From Phycomyces nitens (lineage: Eukaryota; Mucoromycota; Mucoromycetes; Mucorales; Phycomycetaceae), in NCBI GenBank assembly GCA_022702545.1, contig JAHRBC010000006.1, forward strand, positions 2,232,001-2,296,000: a stretch of 64,000 nt of DNA, read 5' to 3'. Shown here in pieces: positions 1-10,629 of the stretch. Position 1 is the stretch's first letter; each line of letters begins with the position of its first letter. Under the pieces are notes generated by a model that worked only from the letters and a program-made list of their open reading frames with translations, was not told the origin of the DNA and made no database searches. The position numbers and the translations under genes are program-made.

Positions 1-977
1 ATGGCAGCTGAATTTATATTTCCAAAAGAAACTTCTCTTAAGGTTTTAAGTAAACCTTCCCAAAGTTTACCCTCATACTTTCTTCTCCAAATGAATTCCA
101 TGAGTAACCAAGGCATCATCTTCTTTGTTCTCAATCTGGGAGAACAGTTCATTTTTATCCCATTCCAGAGACCTATAAAATAATTATTAAATATATATTA
201 ATATTATATTATAAGTTTATCTTCAATTGTGTTGGTGTGTACACTATCACTTGTCACATACTCAACACTGTGATTAACAGTTTTATGAGTATAATTACTG
301 TTAATCACTGATTCCAGTCCTCCATATGCAGCCCAGCAATCAGTATAAATAATACTTTCTGGTCTGACATACTTCTTTATGATTTGAAGGAGAGTTTCAG
401 CATCTCTCTGGGGGACTGTCACCAAAAATGTTTTTCTGTCTGCTGTTCTCTCAATCCCTCCAAGAACCCAAACACCTTCAACACGGTGGCCTCTGTAGTA
501 TTTTCTCTTGCCAAACTTGCTTTCATCAATTTCAACAATGATAGGATTACCCACTGGAAAAATATATGCAAATCATGGAAATAACAGGTGTTGGTTATTG
601 GGATATTATGTAACATAATAATGCTTGACAGCATAATATTATAGAATGCCTAGCTGACATAATATTGGATTTTTGCCCAAATGGTATTGATTACTTTGTC
701 ATTATGAAAGGGAGCTTAGGTACATTATCTGTGTGCGAACCTTAATTGAAAGCCAAGTATCTGTAAAATTACAAATATAGACTACTAAAAACCCCATTTA
801 TAAACCACCTGGATTCAAGAGGGCTGTTATTTTCTCAATTCTAGGTGGTTTTGGCTGCCTATTGATTCATTCTATTGGATCAATTGCTTCAACAACACCT
901 GGTATTGATCGGATTTTTAAAAAACACATTTGATATTGATTTTGTTTTGGTAGGATATAATAATTTTGTATATTTTA

Positions 978-1554
978 TTATAATATTTTTATTTGTAAAA
1001 GCACTAGTAATAATATAATCTCTTGCTCTGGACTACATGGTCTTAATCTAATAATACGTATAATGGTTCTTGCAGACCATATTTTATTTCCTACCTGAAA
1101 AACATGGATTCTGATTATATTTACCTGACCAAGTTTTATAGTCTAGCAATTGAATAAAAGAGCGCATTTTAGAATTTTTGTTATAGCATTTGATAGAATT
1201 GAAAGGCAAGGTACTTACTTGGCAATCGGGTATTTCATTAAATGAAAGAAACAAGAGTATACTGATATAAACAAGCCAGTATATATTCATATGCTTATAA
1301 TAACGGATACATTTGGGCATGGATATACTATAATTAATATTAGAAAAATATTTTTAACAAGAGAAATAACTCAAAATACATACCTTTGGCAGTTGAATAA
1401 ATGGATATTGGGTTTACTAAGAGTATACAATGTAAACTGTAATTATGTTAGAGCAATGTATTTTTTATAAATGAGAAAGTAAAGAAAGGAAGAAATACAT
1501 ACATGGGTGCAATAATAGCTTTTTTGATAAACATGGATTATAAAATGATATCAT
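978..1554 (-). CDS. candidate small multi-exon gene in left arm of A0
   Basis: I do not recognise the product. The minus strand shows closely spaced donor/acceptor pairs: donors GTAAGT near 1709, GTAATT near 1626, GTATGT near 1499 and 1379, GTAAGT near 1217, each followed 40-85 nt later by a TAG acceptor. One in-frame path from ATG 1554 to TAA 978-980 gives about 120 residues; it includes a hydrophobic stretch (YWLVYISILLFLSF) that could be one membrane segment, and a final exon with RIIRLRPCSPEQE. That path needs a weak GTATTT donor. Using the canonical GTATGT donor instead gives only about 41 residues. The final exon stays open in A1 and A2 despite substitutions. The position between terminus and companion gene, and the orientation, match the spliced gene at 59142-59652 in CACTG-B. 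The model is tentative. Confidence 0.3.
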
Positions 1555-2065
1555 GGCAAGTCGCAGCTATTTGAAAATATTATGATAAGAGACATGACCG
1601 TGTAAAGAATATGATTGATAGTAATTACCTTTTGTATAAAAGAAATCTGATGTTTGGTACCCTATGTGTATATAATGTAAGATGTGAGAATTTTAGGTGA
1701 TATACTTACATAGTGTTAAAGAGCAGAAAAGGAATAAAAGAATAGAAAATAAAAATAATTATTAAAATATCTATGCCCCTGAAATACGCATGGTCATTCT
1801 CTCTTGCTTTGAAATCGGAGAGTCATGTTAATTATACATTGAAAGTGCCCAAGAAAAAGGTTTTGGTCTATATATTAATAGGAATTTGACTCCGTCATGG
1901 TTTATAGACAAAGTATAATAGAGTCTTTTATATTCTTATTAATATCTATATATACTTCTTTACTCTTTCAATAAAGCTAACCATCATCTTCTTTATCATG
2001 TAAGTTCATAATGGGCTATCAAAATACATTATATATACTAATTTATTTATTGAATAATTAAGAAA

Positions 2066-3250
2066 ATGGCACCAAGAATCAATACCGCCAGAAATGCATC
2101 TGCAAATGGATCAATGTCCAGACCATTGATCAATACTGTCACCAATGGCCGTGTAGGACCTGTTCGTCCTTCTCTTGCTCCTAGACAAGATATTGTTGGA
2201 GTTTCCAGAGAGGAATTTGATAACATTGTCAACCTCTTGTCCACCTTGGACAAAAAAATGACAACCATGTGCAATGATGTCGGCACACTCAAGGATAGTG
2301 GAAGCAAGATGATGACTTCCGTGGATGGTCTTGTCTTCGATGCAATGAAGAGACAAGAATCTCCTCAGTTGGCCGGTCCACAGGCTATCCAGAGTGATAA
2401 TTTTGAGATCCAACTGCGAGATGTTGTTGGCAACAGCAGAAACCCAAAGATCTCGGTAAATATTAAAAGTAAACACTGCTTGAATCATTATTAATCAATA
2501 TAAACTAGAAACTCATTCGTGATCGCCTCAGAAACATGAATCTCAACACTGATGATCCCCAAAAAATAAGTGAGAATGACGCAAAGATGACTTGGGATGT
2601 CAGTGTTGGGTTGTCTGATGAAGTTAACAAGAATGTGGCAGATGACTTGTTGGTGTATCTGCGTGGCCAGAGTGAGTCTGCCTTTGTTCCGACAAAAGAA
2701 CTATGTGGTATGATAGTTAACAACTATTACAACTGCATGGCCAACAGCAAGCTCTCGTTGGAAGGCAAACTAGCCAAAAAAGAGGCAAACAGAAGAGGCA
2801 ATCGCAAGACAGACGTAGGTGGCTCTATAAAAAATAAGAGAAACATAAATATATTTATCATTATATTTTTAGCTCTTCAAGAGACGGAAGAGAACATTTG
2901 CCAAACACAAGGCCGCCTCAATCAAAAAGTTTGGGAGAGACTACAGTGGCGTCTTTTATAGAGATGTCATGTCTGATGACGAAAGTGATACAGACACAAC
3001 TGTAACAGTGCTTCGCCCAAGCTGGCGAAGTGATGAGGTAGCTATAACATATATTTCCACTTTTATTATATGTTTAACAAAGAAAATATTTGGATAGTTG
3101 AATGAGTTCTTTGACTTTCTCGATACTCTTGCAATAAGTGATTTGGGAAAGAGAGCAGGCCAGCTGAAGGCTCGCCATCACGTAGTTGTATCAAAAGCAA
3201 TTCCTCGTGGCTTAGTAGCCAAAATGCCCGCGTGGACAAAACGTGAATAA
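2066..3250 (+). CDS. CACTG-A companion protein, 337 aa, four exons (copy A0)
   Basis: No known family recognised. Exons 2066-2455, 2509-2814, 2873-3037 and 3098-3250 join in phase 0 through short GT-AG introns and end at TAA. Exon 1 has a basic, Ser/Pro-rich start followed by heptad-like residues (NIVNLLSTLDKKMTTM) suggesting a coiled coil. Exon 2 has acidic and helical stretches ending in a basic tail (KKEANRRGNRKTD). Exon 3 has a basic patch (FKRRKRTFAKHKAAS), an acidic DDESDTDTT run and ends RPSWRSDE. The CACTG-B protein at 60093-61281 has the same exon plan, the same 306-nt exon 2 and the same RPSWRSDE end of exon 3. It is convergent with the transposase gene, the stops 123 bp apart. By analogy with two-gene CACTA elements it could be a DNA-binding transposition helper; that is inference. 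Confidence 0.75.
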
Positions 3251-3372
3251 ATAATTACTTGCATCTCTCATTCCTATACTTTCATTAATATTGTTTTGAA
3301 TACACAAGTATTGTATGTTTTATATAAGATAGTGAAAGATAATAATAATAATAGAAAAAAAGAAAAAGAAGT

Positions 3373-6300
3373 CTAAGCATAAAGCTTTCTAGGCAAGGGA
3401 ATGACAAGAACTTTGGCTGCGCCACGACCAGAAGCTTGATTGCCGATTGCAATTGGTGAAAGGATACGATGAACAGGCAAAATGTTATCGTAGTTATACT
3501 TTTGGAAAGTCGGCTTATACAGCTCAATACCCTGGTTGATTCTTGGTTGATGGTAAGGGATTTCATACCACTCAACAAAAGCAAAAACATGCTGGGGATT
3601 AAGGCGTGCAAGAAAGTTGGCAGGAGTAGGGGTTGGCGAAAAATTGTGGACGAAAAGATATTTAATACGACCAGCGTATATCTCCCCAGAATCACCATTT
3701 TTCTCAATATACATTGCCTGGATGTATGAACCTCTTCCGTTTGCCCCCTCACTGCCTTTATAGACTTGTCCAAGAAGATTTATCAAGGTAAACTTCTGGA
3801 TCCTGTCATTGACAAAGTGTGCATTTCTAATCATGTTTTTTGCACTGCAAAGATCGTCATCGGCATACTCCATCTTGTAGTACTTCAGCAGGCAGTCATA
3901 CTCAAGTTTTCTCATCGTTGTTGGTGCTTTCAAAACCAATGGCAAGGCAGATGGCGGAAGGGGCTCATTGCCAAACGTTTGCTTTGTTGGATTCATTGCT
4001 GATTCCAAAAAGGCAGGGAGAGAGAAGATTGACAGCCTATTTTGCTGAGGCACAAACACAGTGGCGGGAGACAGTCTGTTAAACAGATCAAGATGACTTG
4101 GGCTGGTGATGGTGGCAAGATGAGCTTGGTAAAAGTCGCCTTTGGAACCACTTTGAACGAACTTATTCATGTATGTCTTTTCAAAACCAGCTTTACGATT
4201 GGTGTTGAAGCCTTTGACAAGTCCATTGTATCGTTCAAAGCTGAACAGCCAATATCCATAAATGGGCCCGAAATCGTTAATTGTCTCTTTTAAATGGAGG
4301 TGAAGGTGCATGTTTGGAGACAGGACGTCATGCTCGTACAATTCTTCACAACCACCGCAGAATCTCTCCAGACTACCATGAGCAAGCTCAATCTCTTCTT
4401 CAGTTATTGTTGGTTTTGTCAATAACCGGCAGGCATCAACAAACTCGATCCAGTTGGCGAACAGATCATCTTCTAGCCGTCCCTTCAATACAACAGGCGA
4501 GTAAATTAAGCACCATGATTTCCATTCATCTGCCTTCATGAATGGAAATCCCTTTGCAATTTTGGTGGTGAGGCTGGCGTATTCTGAAGGCAATGTAATA
4601 GTGTTCGCCTCAACCTGCATCTCACAAAGATCATTGTCATCGAGATGACCACACAGGATCCACTTTTCCATCATGCGCTTGGCCGTTCCAAGGAAAAGAT
4701 TGTGCATTGGGTCCACAATTGTTGCCCTGACTGGTTCAAAATAGGCAAGTCTGTGAAGCTCGGACCACCGCACTCCATTCTCAACTTCCAGCTGCTTTCT
4801 CTCCACCAAAGTTCTTGCATTTTTCCACATGGTGGCATGCCGGCGGTTCTCCTCTTTTGTACGGCCAACCCACTCTGAAGAGTTGAACCCAGAATAGTCA
4901 ACGATCGAAGTCCCTTCAAAACGGAAAAAGTGACGATTGCACTTATGACATGCATTTCTGCTGTTGTGGGAAGTGAAGCCACAGGTCTTTCTTGCAGCAG
5001 GTATGTCGCATGCAACCATCAGGAGAGCAGCACGAACCAAAGCACCAGAACGACTGTATGTATCAATACTGATACCAGTGTACAGCTCCTCGAGCTCATT
5101 AACAAGGGGGCGCAGGTAGTTGTTGATTTCGGCTGTGCTTGCTTCTTTGGGACCTGGCATGAGCCCAACGAGAATCACGTTTTCCATCTTATTGCGCTCG
5201 TCTCTTGGCAAATTGTTGATGGTAAGATATATCGCACCACAAGAATAAGTTACCCCATCGAAAGGCTGGAACCAATCGATGTTAAGAGTCAACAACAACG
5301 ATCTCTCTCTGGCAACAAACTGCATGCCATCCTCATCCACAAACTCCTTCCACATCTTTCCATCGTAAACATCAAACATGGTGCCAGGAACCTTTGGACC
5401 ACGATTCCACATGTTGATGGCAGTTTCGAAATTGGGTCGCTTGAAAAGCTTTGCCAAGGCTGTTTTCAACGAGTTGTAGACAAAAGTGCGCTTTGCAGTC
5501 AATCCATTACTAATTCCAGACTTAAACAGACTGTTTCCACATTCGTTCTGGCGGCCAAGTTTCTTTCCAGTACAACAAGTAGGTACTTCACTATTGCTTT
5601 TATACAGAGTGTGACAATCACTGCATGCAACAAATGTTGACACACCACTTGTCATAGCACTGTATCCAGTCATCTTCTTTAAACCGGGAATACTCGTTGG
5701 GAGTCTGAAGCTTTCCCCATAGTGCTCAAGGATTGCATTAATGAAAGAGATCAATATCACGGCACCCTCATCAACAACAAAGGAAGAAATGAACATGACA
5801 AGGAAGATGGCTATCAATCTATGCCATGGATCTTCAGGAAGATTGGCTGAACTCTCTGTGAGTATTAATGATAATTAAATATTAATATCTTTCTTTATTC
5901 AAAGGTACTATCAACATTTTTGTTTATTGCTGACCTTCACTCTGCTCGGCCTCTTCTTCCTCAGCATCTTCATCAGACGATTCATGCTCAGATGAATATT
6001 CTTCAATGAGCTCATCTGTTCCAAAAAGAAAATCTTCGGCCAAAAGAGGTAAGAACCCATCGGGATATTCCATGGATGATGGTACATCATTAGAGTAACT
6101 GTCATCTATTAAAACCGAGCATAAGTAAAGTGTAAATTGAGTATAAAAAATAAAATACTATGTACATTCAATGTCCTCTTCAAATTGAATTGCTTCCATG
6201 TCCACATCAACACTGCTTTGTTGGACAGGCAAGACTATTTAAAATATTATTAATATTATAGCCCACACTATATAATTGCCATTTTATTTACGATTGATAT

Positions 6301-6439
6301 TTCTATCCAATTCTCTGTCTTTGTCACTCTGAGCATGACGCTTGGCAGTTCTTTTGGCAGTGATCATGTAGCCAGCAGGATTGCAAATGCATTTCGAGCA
6401 TCGGCATTCAACTTCATTAGCATTTGGAATGGCAAACAT
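3373..6439 (-). CDS. Tnp2-like (EnSpm/CACTA-type) transposase, 956 aa, intact (copy A0)
   Basis: Predicted nuclear DDE transposase that cuts and joins CACTG ends. Exons on the minus strand: 6439-6292, 6234-6166, 6105-5935 and 5855-3373; all three GT-AG introns preserve phase and the total is 956 codons plus TAG. Exon 1 encodes a Cys-rich start (CRCSKC then H), perhaps a small zinc module; exon 3 is highly acidic (SSDEDAEEEEAEQ). Numbering the large exon from its Met at 5817: Cys pairs at 65/68, the first catalytic Asp at 181 (NIDWFQPFDG), a Cys/His segment at 279-293 (CGFTSH, CHKC), the second Asp at 369 (DPMHNLFLGTAKRM) and Glu 528 (FSFERYNG). These match the Tnp2 signature. The C-terminus has HVFAFVEWYE and VLVIPLPRKL. 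No frame break is visible, unlike A1 and A2. Confidence 0.88.
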
Positions 6440-7687
6440 TTTTTTGGGTTTATATCAAAAGAGAATATATAATAGCAGTAGTTTATTGTCAGTTCCTTTA
6501 TAGTTTTATTATTACTTTCAGGTACTCCGTAATCTATCTAACCAATAAGACATGCTTATATCTGTCAATGATACTAACCAAAGGATTTTCCCTGAGTTGC
6601 AATTTTTCATATACTGTTATTGATAATAACACCCCACAATTAATCATTGATTTAACACTGTTTTTGCAGTGACCATTGCTGTCTAATCCACTTATTTTTT
6701 ATATTAGTATATAGATCATATATAAATAAATAATTATATTACTTACCAATTTGAATGTCTTCATTCATTAGATCCATTTGAATCAGCTGATGGATCCCAG
6801 AAATCAGATTTCTGGTACTTTCTGGAGAACACCCAAGCATGCTACTGATTGTCATTCTTGGGATCTTGTTTAACCAGTAAAACATGCCTTCTAGGACCAG
6901 ATTTACAGGAAGATGTCTCTTGGCAAAGAAAGAATCTATTCTTTCTGTTTTTCTCTCTCTTCTGCAGCACTGTTGTCCTTGGATGTTTGTACCACTGCAT
7001 CTGTAGCTGAATCCCCTATCTCTTTCAAAGATATATCCCATGGGGCTTCCACCAGAACAAGTAAAAATTGGGTGGTTTCTTGGATAATACACCCCCATAG
7101 CAATTAAATATCTATTAATTTTTTAAATTAATAAAATATATTTAATATATAATTATACTTACTGCTTAGTAGATTCAATATCAATTGTAGTCATTGTGAT
7201 CCATCTTGTAGTTGGCAGTGAAGAGAAAGAAAGGTCTTGAGTAGTGATTGACATAATTATAAAAAGATGAACTTGTAGAAAGAAAAGTAAAGAAGAATAG
7301 TAAAAATTAGATCTCTATTTATTAATTTATCTAAAAAACCAGTCATATAAAAATTAAATTTTTGTGACTCCTCTATACCAGTCACTGTTTTATGACTCAT
7401 TTATACAAGTCACTTGTTTATGACTCATTCATACCAGCTGTTATATTATAACTTATTTATATTAATTAATATATTAGAGACATTTGGGGATTAAACCCAG
7501 ACACCCAAATTTCAGATTTATCGCAATCCTTATTTTAGAAATATGAGATGTCGTCATAACTTTCAATCGCTACCCTTTTTAAGAAAATTTTTAGGCAATG
7601 TAATTTGATAATATAATGACTGCAATTTAAAACATACATTCTGAGATTATAATTCACTTCTTCTTTTGCTTTCATACATATACAAAA

Positions 7688-8815
7688 ATGTCAGGATACG
7701 GAAACAACTTACACAACACTCTCCACCGAGTCGATGCAGAACGTCTTGACAACCTTTCTGATGAGCCCAGAGTCATTAATAGCAAGAACCAACATGCTAT
7801 GGAAAACAATGCACCACTTAATGATCAAAATATTCATCAGCGTGCAGAGATTCAGGCTTTGGGTGACATTGCATGCCTAAATTTTTTCCGATTCACCTAC
7901 TCGCAAATGGAATCCATTGTGAATGCTATGGGACTTCCACCAGCAATTATATTAAGACAAGATACCGGCCATCAGTTTTACTGGGATATATTGTCAGCAT
8001 TGGCAATTACGCTTCGACGATTATGTTATCCCGGACGCTATGTTGACCTTCAGTTCTTTTTCAAGGTCAACGACAGTACATTGTGTACTGTGTTTAATAA
8101 GATGATTGATATTTTGGATGCAAAATATTCCAGGGGATTGATCCTCACAAAAGAGCATTTAAATCCGTTCAACTTGAGACGTTTCAGCAATGCAATTGCT
8201 GAAAAAGGATCTCCCTATACGAGTGTAATTGGTTTTATCGATGGAACCATTAACGCCATATGCAGACCAGGCGTTGACCAAGAGATTGATTACAACGGTC
8301 ATATTAGGGGACATGGCCTGAAGTTCCAATCGATCGTGACTCCAGATAGAATCACAGTAAGCATAACGGGCCCATTTGCAGGAGCAATGCATGATCAGAG
8401 GATGCTTGAGACCAGTGAGATAATGGACCAACTTCGTCAGCAATTGCACCATGCTGACAATGGTGATCGCCATTACACCATTTATGCTGATCCAGCATAT
8501 GCAGCAAGCGATATAGTGGTCAAGCCATTCAGAAGAAGACCAGGTATGCCATCCGAGGAGCGACGGGTGAACAAGGCAATGGCCAAAGTGAGAGAGTGTG
8601 TAGAGTGGGAGTTTGGGCATGTTGGAACGTTCTTTGCCTACATCAAGTACAAGAATGGACAGCGTGTTAGGCAGAGCAGACTAGGAAAATTCTACCTAGT
8701 AGCAACACTGATGAAGAATATTCATATATGCATGAATAATGGGAACCAGACCAGTGCATTCTTTGGGATTGCACCTCCCCAAATGCACGTATATATAGAC
8801 CAAATCTCAACATGA
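7688..8815 (+). CDS. PIF/Harbinger-type DDE transposase, 375 aa
   Basis: Intronless open frame from ATG 7688 to TGA 8813-8815. The N-terminal third is helical (FFRFTYSQMESIVNAMGLPP, then LRRLCYPGRYVDLQFFF), resembling the HTH-like part of Harbinger transposases. The DDE_Tnp_4 core follows: VIGFIDGTINAICRPG holds the first Asp, GPFAGAMHDQRMLETS and YADPAYAASDIV the second acidic region, and RRVNKAMAKVRECVEWEFGH the third acidic residue with the typical (V/R)xxxEWxFG pattern. Length is normal for the family. It is convergent with its probable partner gene, the stops about 40 bp apart. No frame break is seen, so this protein could be functional even though the partner gene has one stop. Confidence 0.88.
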   Translation: MSGYGNNLHNTLHRVDAERLDNLSDEPRVINSKNQHAMENNAPLNDQNIHQRAEIQALGDIACLNFFRFTYSQMESIVNAMGLPPAIILRQDTGHQFYWDILSALAITLRRLCYPGRYVDLQFFFKVNDSTLCTVFNKMIDILDAKYSRGLILTKEHLNPFNLRRFSNAIAEKGSPYTSVIGFIDGTINAICRPGVDQEIDYNGHIRGHGLKFQSIVTPDRITVSITGPFAGAMHDQRMLETSEIMDQLRQQLHHADNGDRHYTIYADPAYAASDIVVKPFRRRPGMPSEERRVNKAMAKVRECVEWEFGHVGTFFAYIKYKNGQRVRQSRLGKFYLVATLMKNIHICMNNGNQTSAFFGIAPPQMHVYIDQIST

Positions 8816-8851
8816 TAAAATTGATTTATAAATGTTTTTTAAAAAAGTTTA

Positions 8852-9889
8852 TTATTGTGGAGGGTAAACAAATGGATAAGGTATTGCAGAAGGTTGTGGG
8901 TTGGGCTGGTAGGCAGAGGGCTGAGAGCTTCTGCTACTCTCTTCAAGCTTTGCAATTCGTTCTTTGAGATCTTCAATCTCTTGCTTGGCCTTATGCAGTT
9001 CTTGCCTGTTCTGCATAACCTCCTGTATGCACTCACAGACCTTTTCCCTCGTCTCGAGATGCTCTTTCTTGTTCCCGTGGAACTCGTACTTTATGTCCTG
9101 CATCACCTCCAATACGTCTTTAATCATTTTTTGATGGCGGCCTCGCTCCCTTTCATCCGCTTCCATGGCCAAGGCAATGTCCTTCTCAAGAGATTCCTTT
9201 GGACTGATTTTTTGATATTTAGGAATCCTTTTAGTAAGAATCTCTTGAGAAGTGGAAGCACTGCCATTCGTATCCAATTGCTCACAATTCATCTCGTTCT
9301 GCTGGACTGACTGTGTAGGAGCTTGGATAAGAGCCTCTTTTTTCTTCTTGTTTGTCCCTTTTAAGGCCGTGATTCTCATTGTTGCTTCTGCACCTCTCTT
9401 CCTGATCATATTCTCTGTTGCAGCTTCATCATTTTCACTCTTCTTCAACTCTGCAGCTGTCATCTAATATTCAAAAGTAAATATATTTTCCGTTCAACAT
9501 ATATAAGGCTTTATCTTAAGTAAACATACCAACTGATCTAATGAAATAATACGGTTTTCCAAATCAGTCTCAGAATCATTCGTGCCAGTACCACCTCTTT
9601 CTTTCCTTTGCTTTTCCTTGATTTGCTTTCTAGAATCCCGAACGAATTTTTTGATTGCAGTCATGCCAACAGGATGGCTGTTTGGGTCACTCTTGTTAAC
9701 TTCATCCTGGACTTTCTCCCATGCCTTGGTGATGTTGCCTTGTTGCTGCTCAAAAGGACGGTAGAAAAGTGTGGCCTCGATGCAAGCCAACTTTCTTTCA
9801 TCATTTAACCTTCCACGTTTTCAAGAAGTTTGCGAACTTCCTCCAACAAATTTCAGGTTGGTGTTGTTGTTGAGTGATTCTTGAGACAT
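8852..9889 (-). pseudogene. PIF/Harbinger partner protein (Myb/SANT-like plus coiled coil), one in-frame TGA
   Basis: Second gene of the PIF element. ATG at 9889; the frame meets TGA at 9821-9823, then stays open through exon 1 (to about 9532), a GT-AG intron of about 69 nt (GTATGT to ATTAG) and exon 2 (9463-8852). Exon 1 has FEQQQGNITKAWEKVQDEVN and GMTAIKKFVRDSRKQIKEKQ, resembling the Myb/SANT-like DNA-binding domain of Harbinger partner proteins. Exon 2 is a long charged coiled coil (KAKQEIEDLKERIAKLEES) with a Pro/Gln-rich end. The TGA precedes a KRGR basic patch and would be CGA before a CpG transition; that ancestry is inferred. A downstream Met could still allow translation of the main domains, so loss of function is uncertain. 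Confidence 0.65.
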
Positions 9890-10262
9890 TTGAGCAAATA
9901 TATTGAAGTGTATAAGTGCAAAGGTTGGACAAGGTGGGATAAGAAGCATATAATTTATAGCTTTTGACATGGTGTGTGTCGTTTTGATTCTACTCAGAGC
10001 ATGAACATTATGCAAAGATGTATGATGCTTTTTGCAGGATTTCTTTCAACACTTGTCACTTTCAAACTTGCATTATATTCGGCGATATACAAGCCAGACT
10101 ATAGCGTATATGATTGGTTTATTTTAAAAAACAGAATAACACCTGTACTGTCGCAATTAGCGATGAAATCTGCTCGAATTGTCGCTATTTTCGTGTAACA
10201 TTCAGCGCAGATTTCCTTTTATAGTAGTTGACACTATCTGGGTTTAATCCCCAAATGTCTCT

Positions 10263-10629
10263 ATTGTGACTTATTTTAATATAATTAAATTTATATATAT
10301 TTTTATAAATATCACTTATTGATATAATTCATAAGCTATCTACTATATATAAAAACATTTTGAAGTATTTCATTGTGACGCCTATTTTATGACGAGTCTT
10401 TTGACTATATATATATTACTCTAAGCCAAATATTGCAAAAGATATTTATATATTTAATATATTTTTTTAAAATTTTAAAACTATTATAAATCAACTGAAA
10501 ATTAAGCTGTCACAGCCAAATTTATATGAGCGGAACTATTTTTTTTATAATTTTTAACTTTTGTAATGTCTATAATCAAAATCAAAAAACGCGGAGTTTA
10601 AATCTGACCTTTAAAACCCCATCAACCTT
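10263..10629. other. AT-rich spacer, no gene seen
   Basis: Starts at the right ATT of the PIF element and ends where homology to the CACTG-B transposase begins. It holds AT-rich sequence with runs such as TATATATATATT but no credible reading frame, terminal repeat or RNA gene. Confidence 0.5.

Larger units (their letters stand above)
552..6671. mobile_element. CACTG-A element copy A0, 6.1-kb Tnp2/CACTA-like DNA transposon, apparently complete
   Basis: The ends are CACTGGAAAAATATATGC at the left and, read from the right, CACTGCAAAAATGGTG, so the inverted repeat is short and imperfect (CACTGSAAAAAT). ACC lies directly outside both ends (549-551 and 6672-6674), a 3-bp target duplication, and removing the element plus one ACC restores the Merlin reading frame. 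It carries a candidate small spliced gene (978-1554, minus), a companion gene (2066-3250, plus) and a convergent Tnp2-like transposase gene (3373-6439, minus). Two further copies, A1 and A2, lie at 28078-34198 and 38959-45077. CACTG ends, 3-bp duplications and a Tnp2-type transposase place it in or near the EnSpm/CACTA superfamily. It is the only copy here with an undisturbed transposase frame. Confidence 0.88.
1..7254 (-). pseudogene. Merlin/IS1595-like DDE transposase gene, split by CACTG-A copy A0, 3' end outside window
   Basis: Cut-and-paste transposase of the Merlin (ISXO2/IS1595-like) class. Reading minus: exon 1 is 7254-7163, exon 2 is 7111-6747 (GT-AG intron of 51 nt), exon 3 starts at 6682 and, after removal of the 552-6671 element and one ACC repeat, continues at 551 in phase. 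Exon 2 has a Cys-rich N-terminal region (FTCSGG, SYRCSG, QQCCRRER) and helices before the catalytic core. Exon 3 has the family hallmarks VEIDESKFGKRKYYRGHRVEG and IIYTDCWAAYGG, then NHSVEYV and HTNTIE. The last intron should begin after HTNTIE (about 220) and end before 179, where the frame resumes (LWNGIKMNCS), but its first bases read AT instead of GT. The gene runs off the left edge. Class assignment is from motifs and is fairly sure; the element's termini were not found. Confidence 0.8.
7476..10262. mobile_element. PIF/Harbinger-like DNA transposon, complete (2.8 kb)
   Basis: A perfect 25-bp terminal inverted repeat starts AGAGACATTTGGGGATTAAA at 7476 and its complement ends at 10262. 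ATT sits just outside both ends (7473-7475, 10263-10265). Two divergently placed genes lie inside with converging 3' ends: a DDE_Tnp_4-type transposase (7688-8815, plus) and a coiled-coil/Myb-like partner (8852-9889, minus). This two-gene layout is typical of PIF/Harbinger, though the usual target duplication is TTA or TAA rather than ATT. A decayed relative at 48945-50518 has the same AGAGA start and the same ATT flanks. Confidence 0.87.

Noticed and set aside
4930..5640. 236-codon plus frame opposite the A0 transposase
   Set aside because: Shadow of the transposase large exon, which carries clear Tnp2 motifs on minus.
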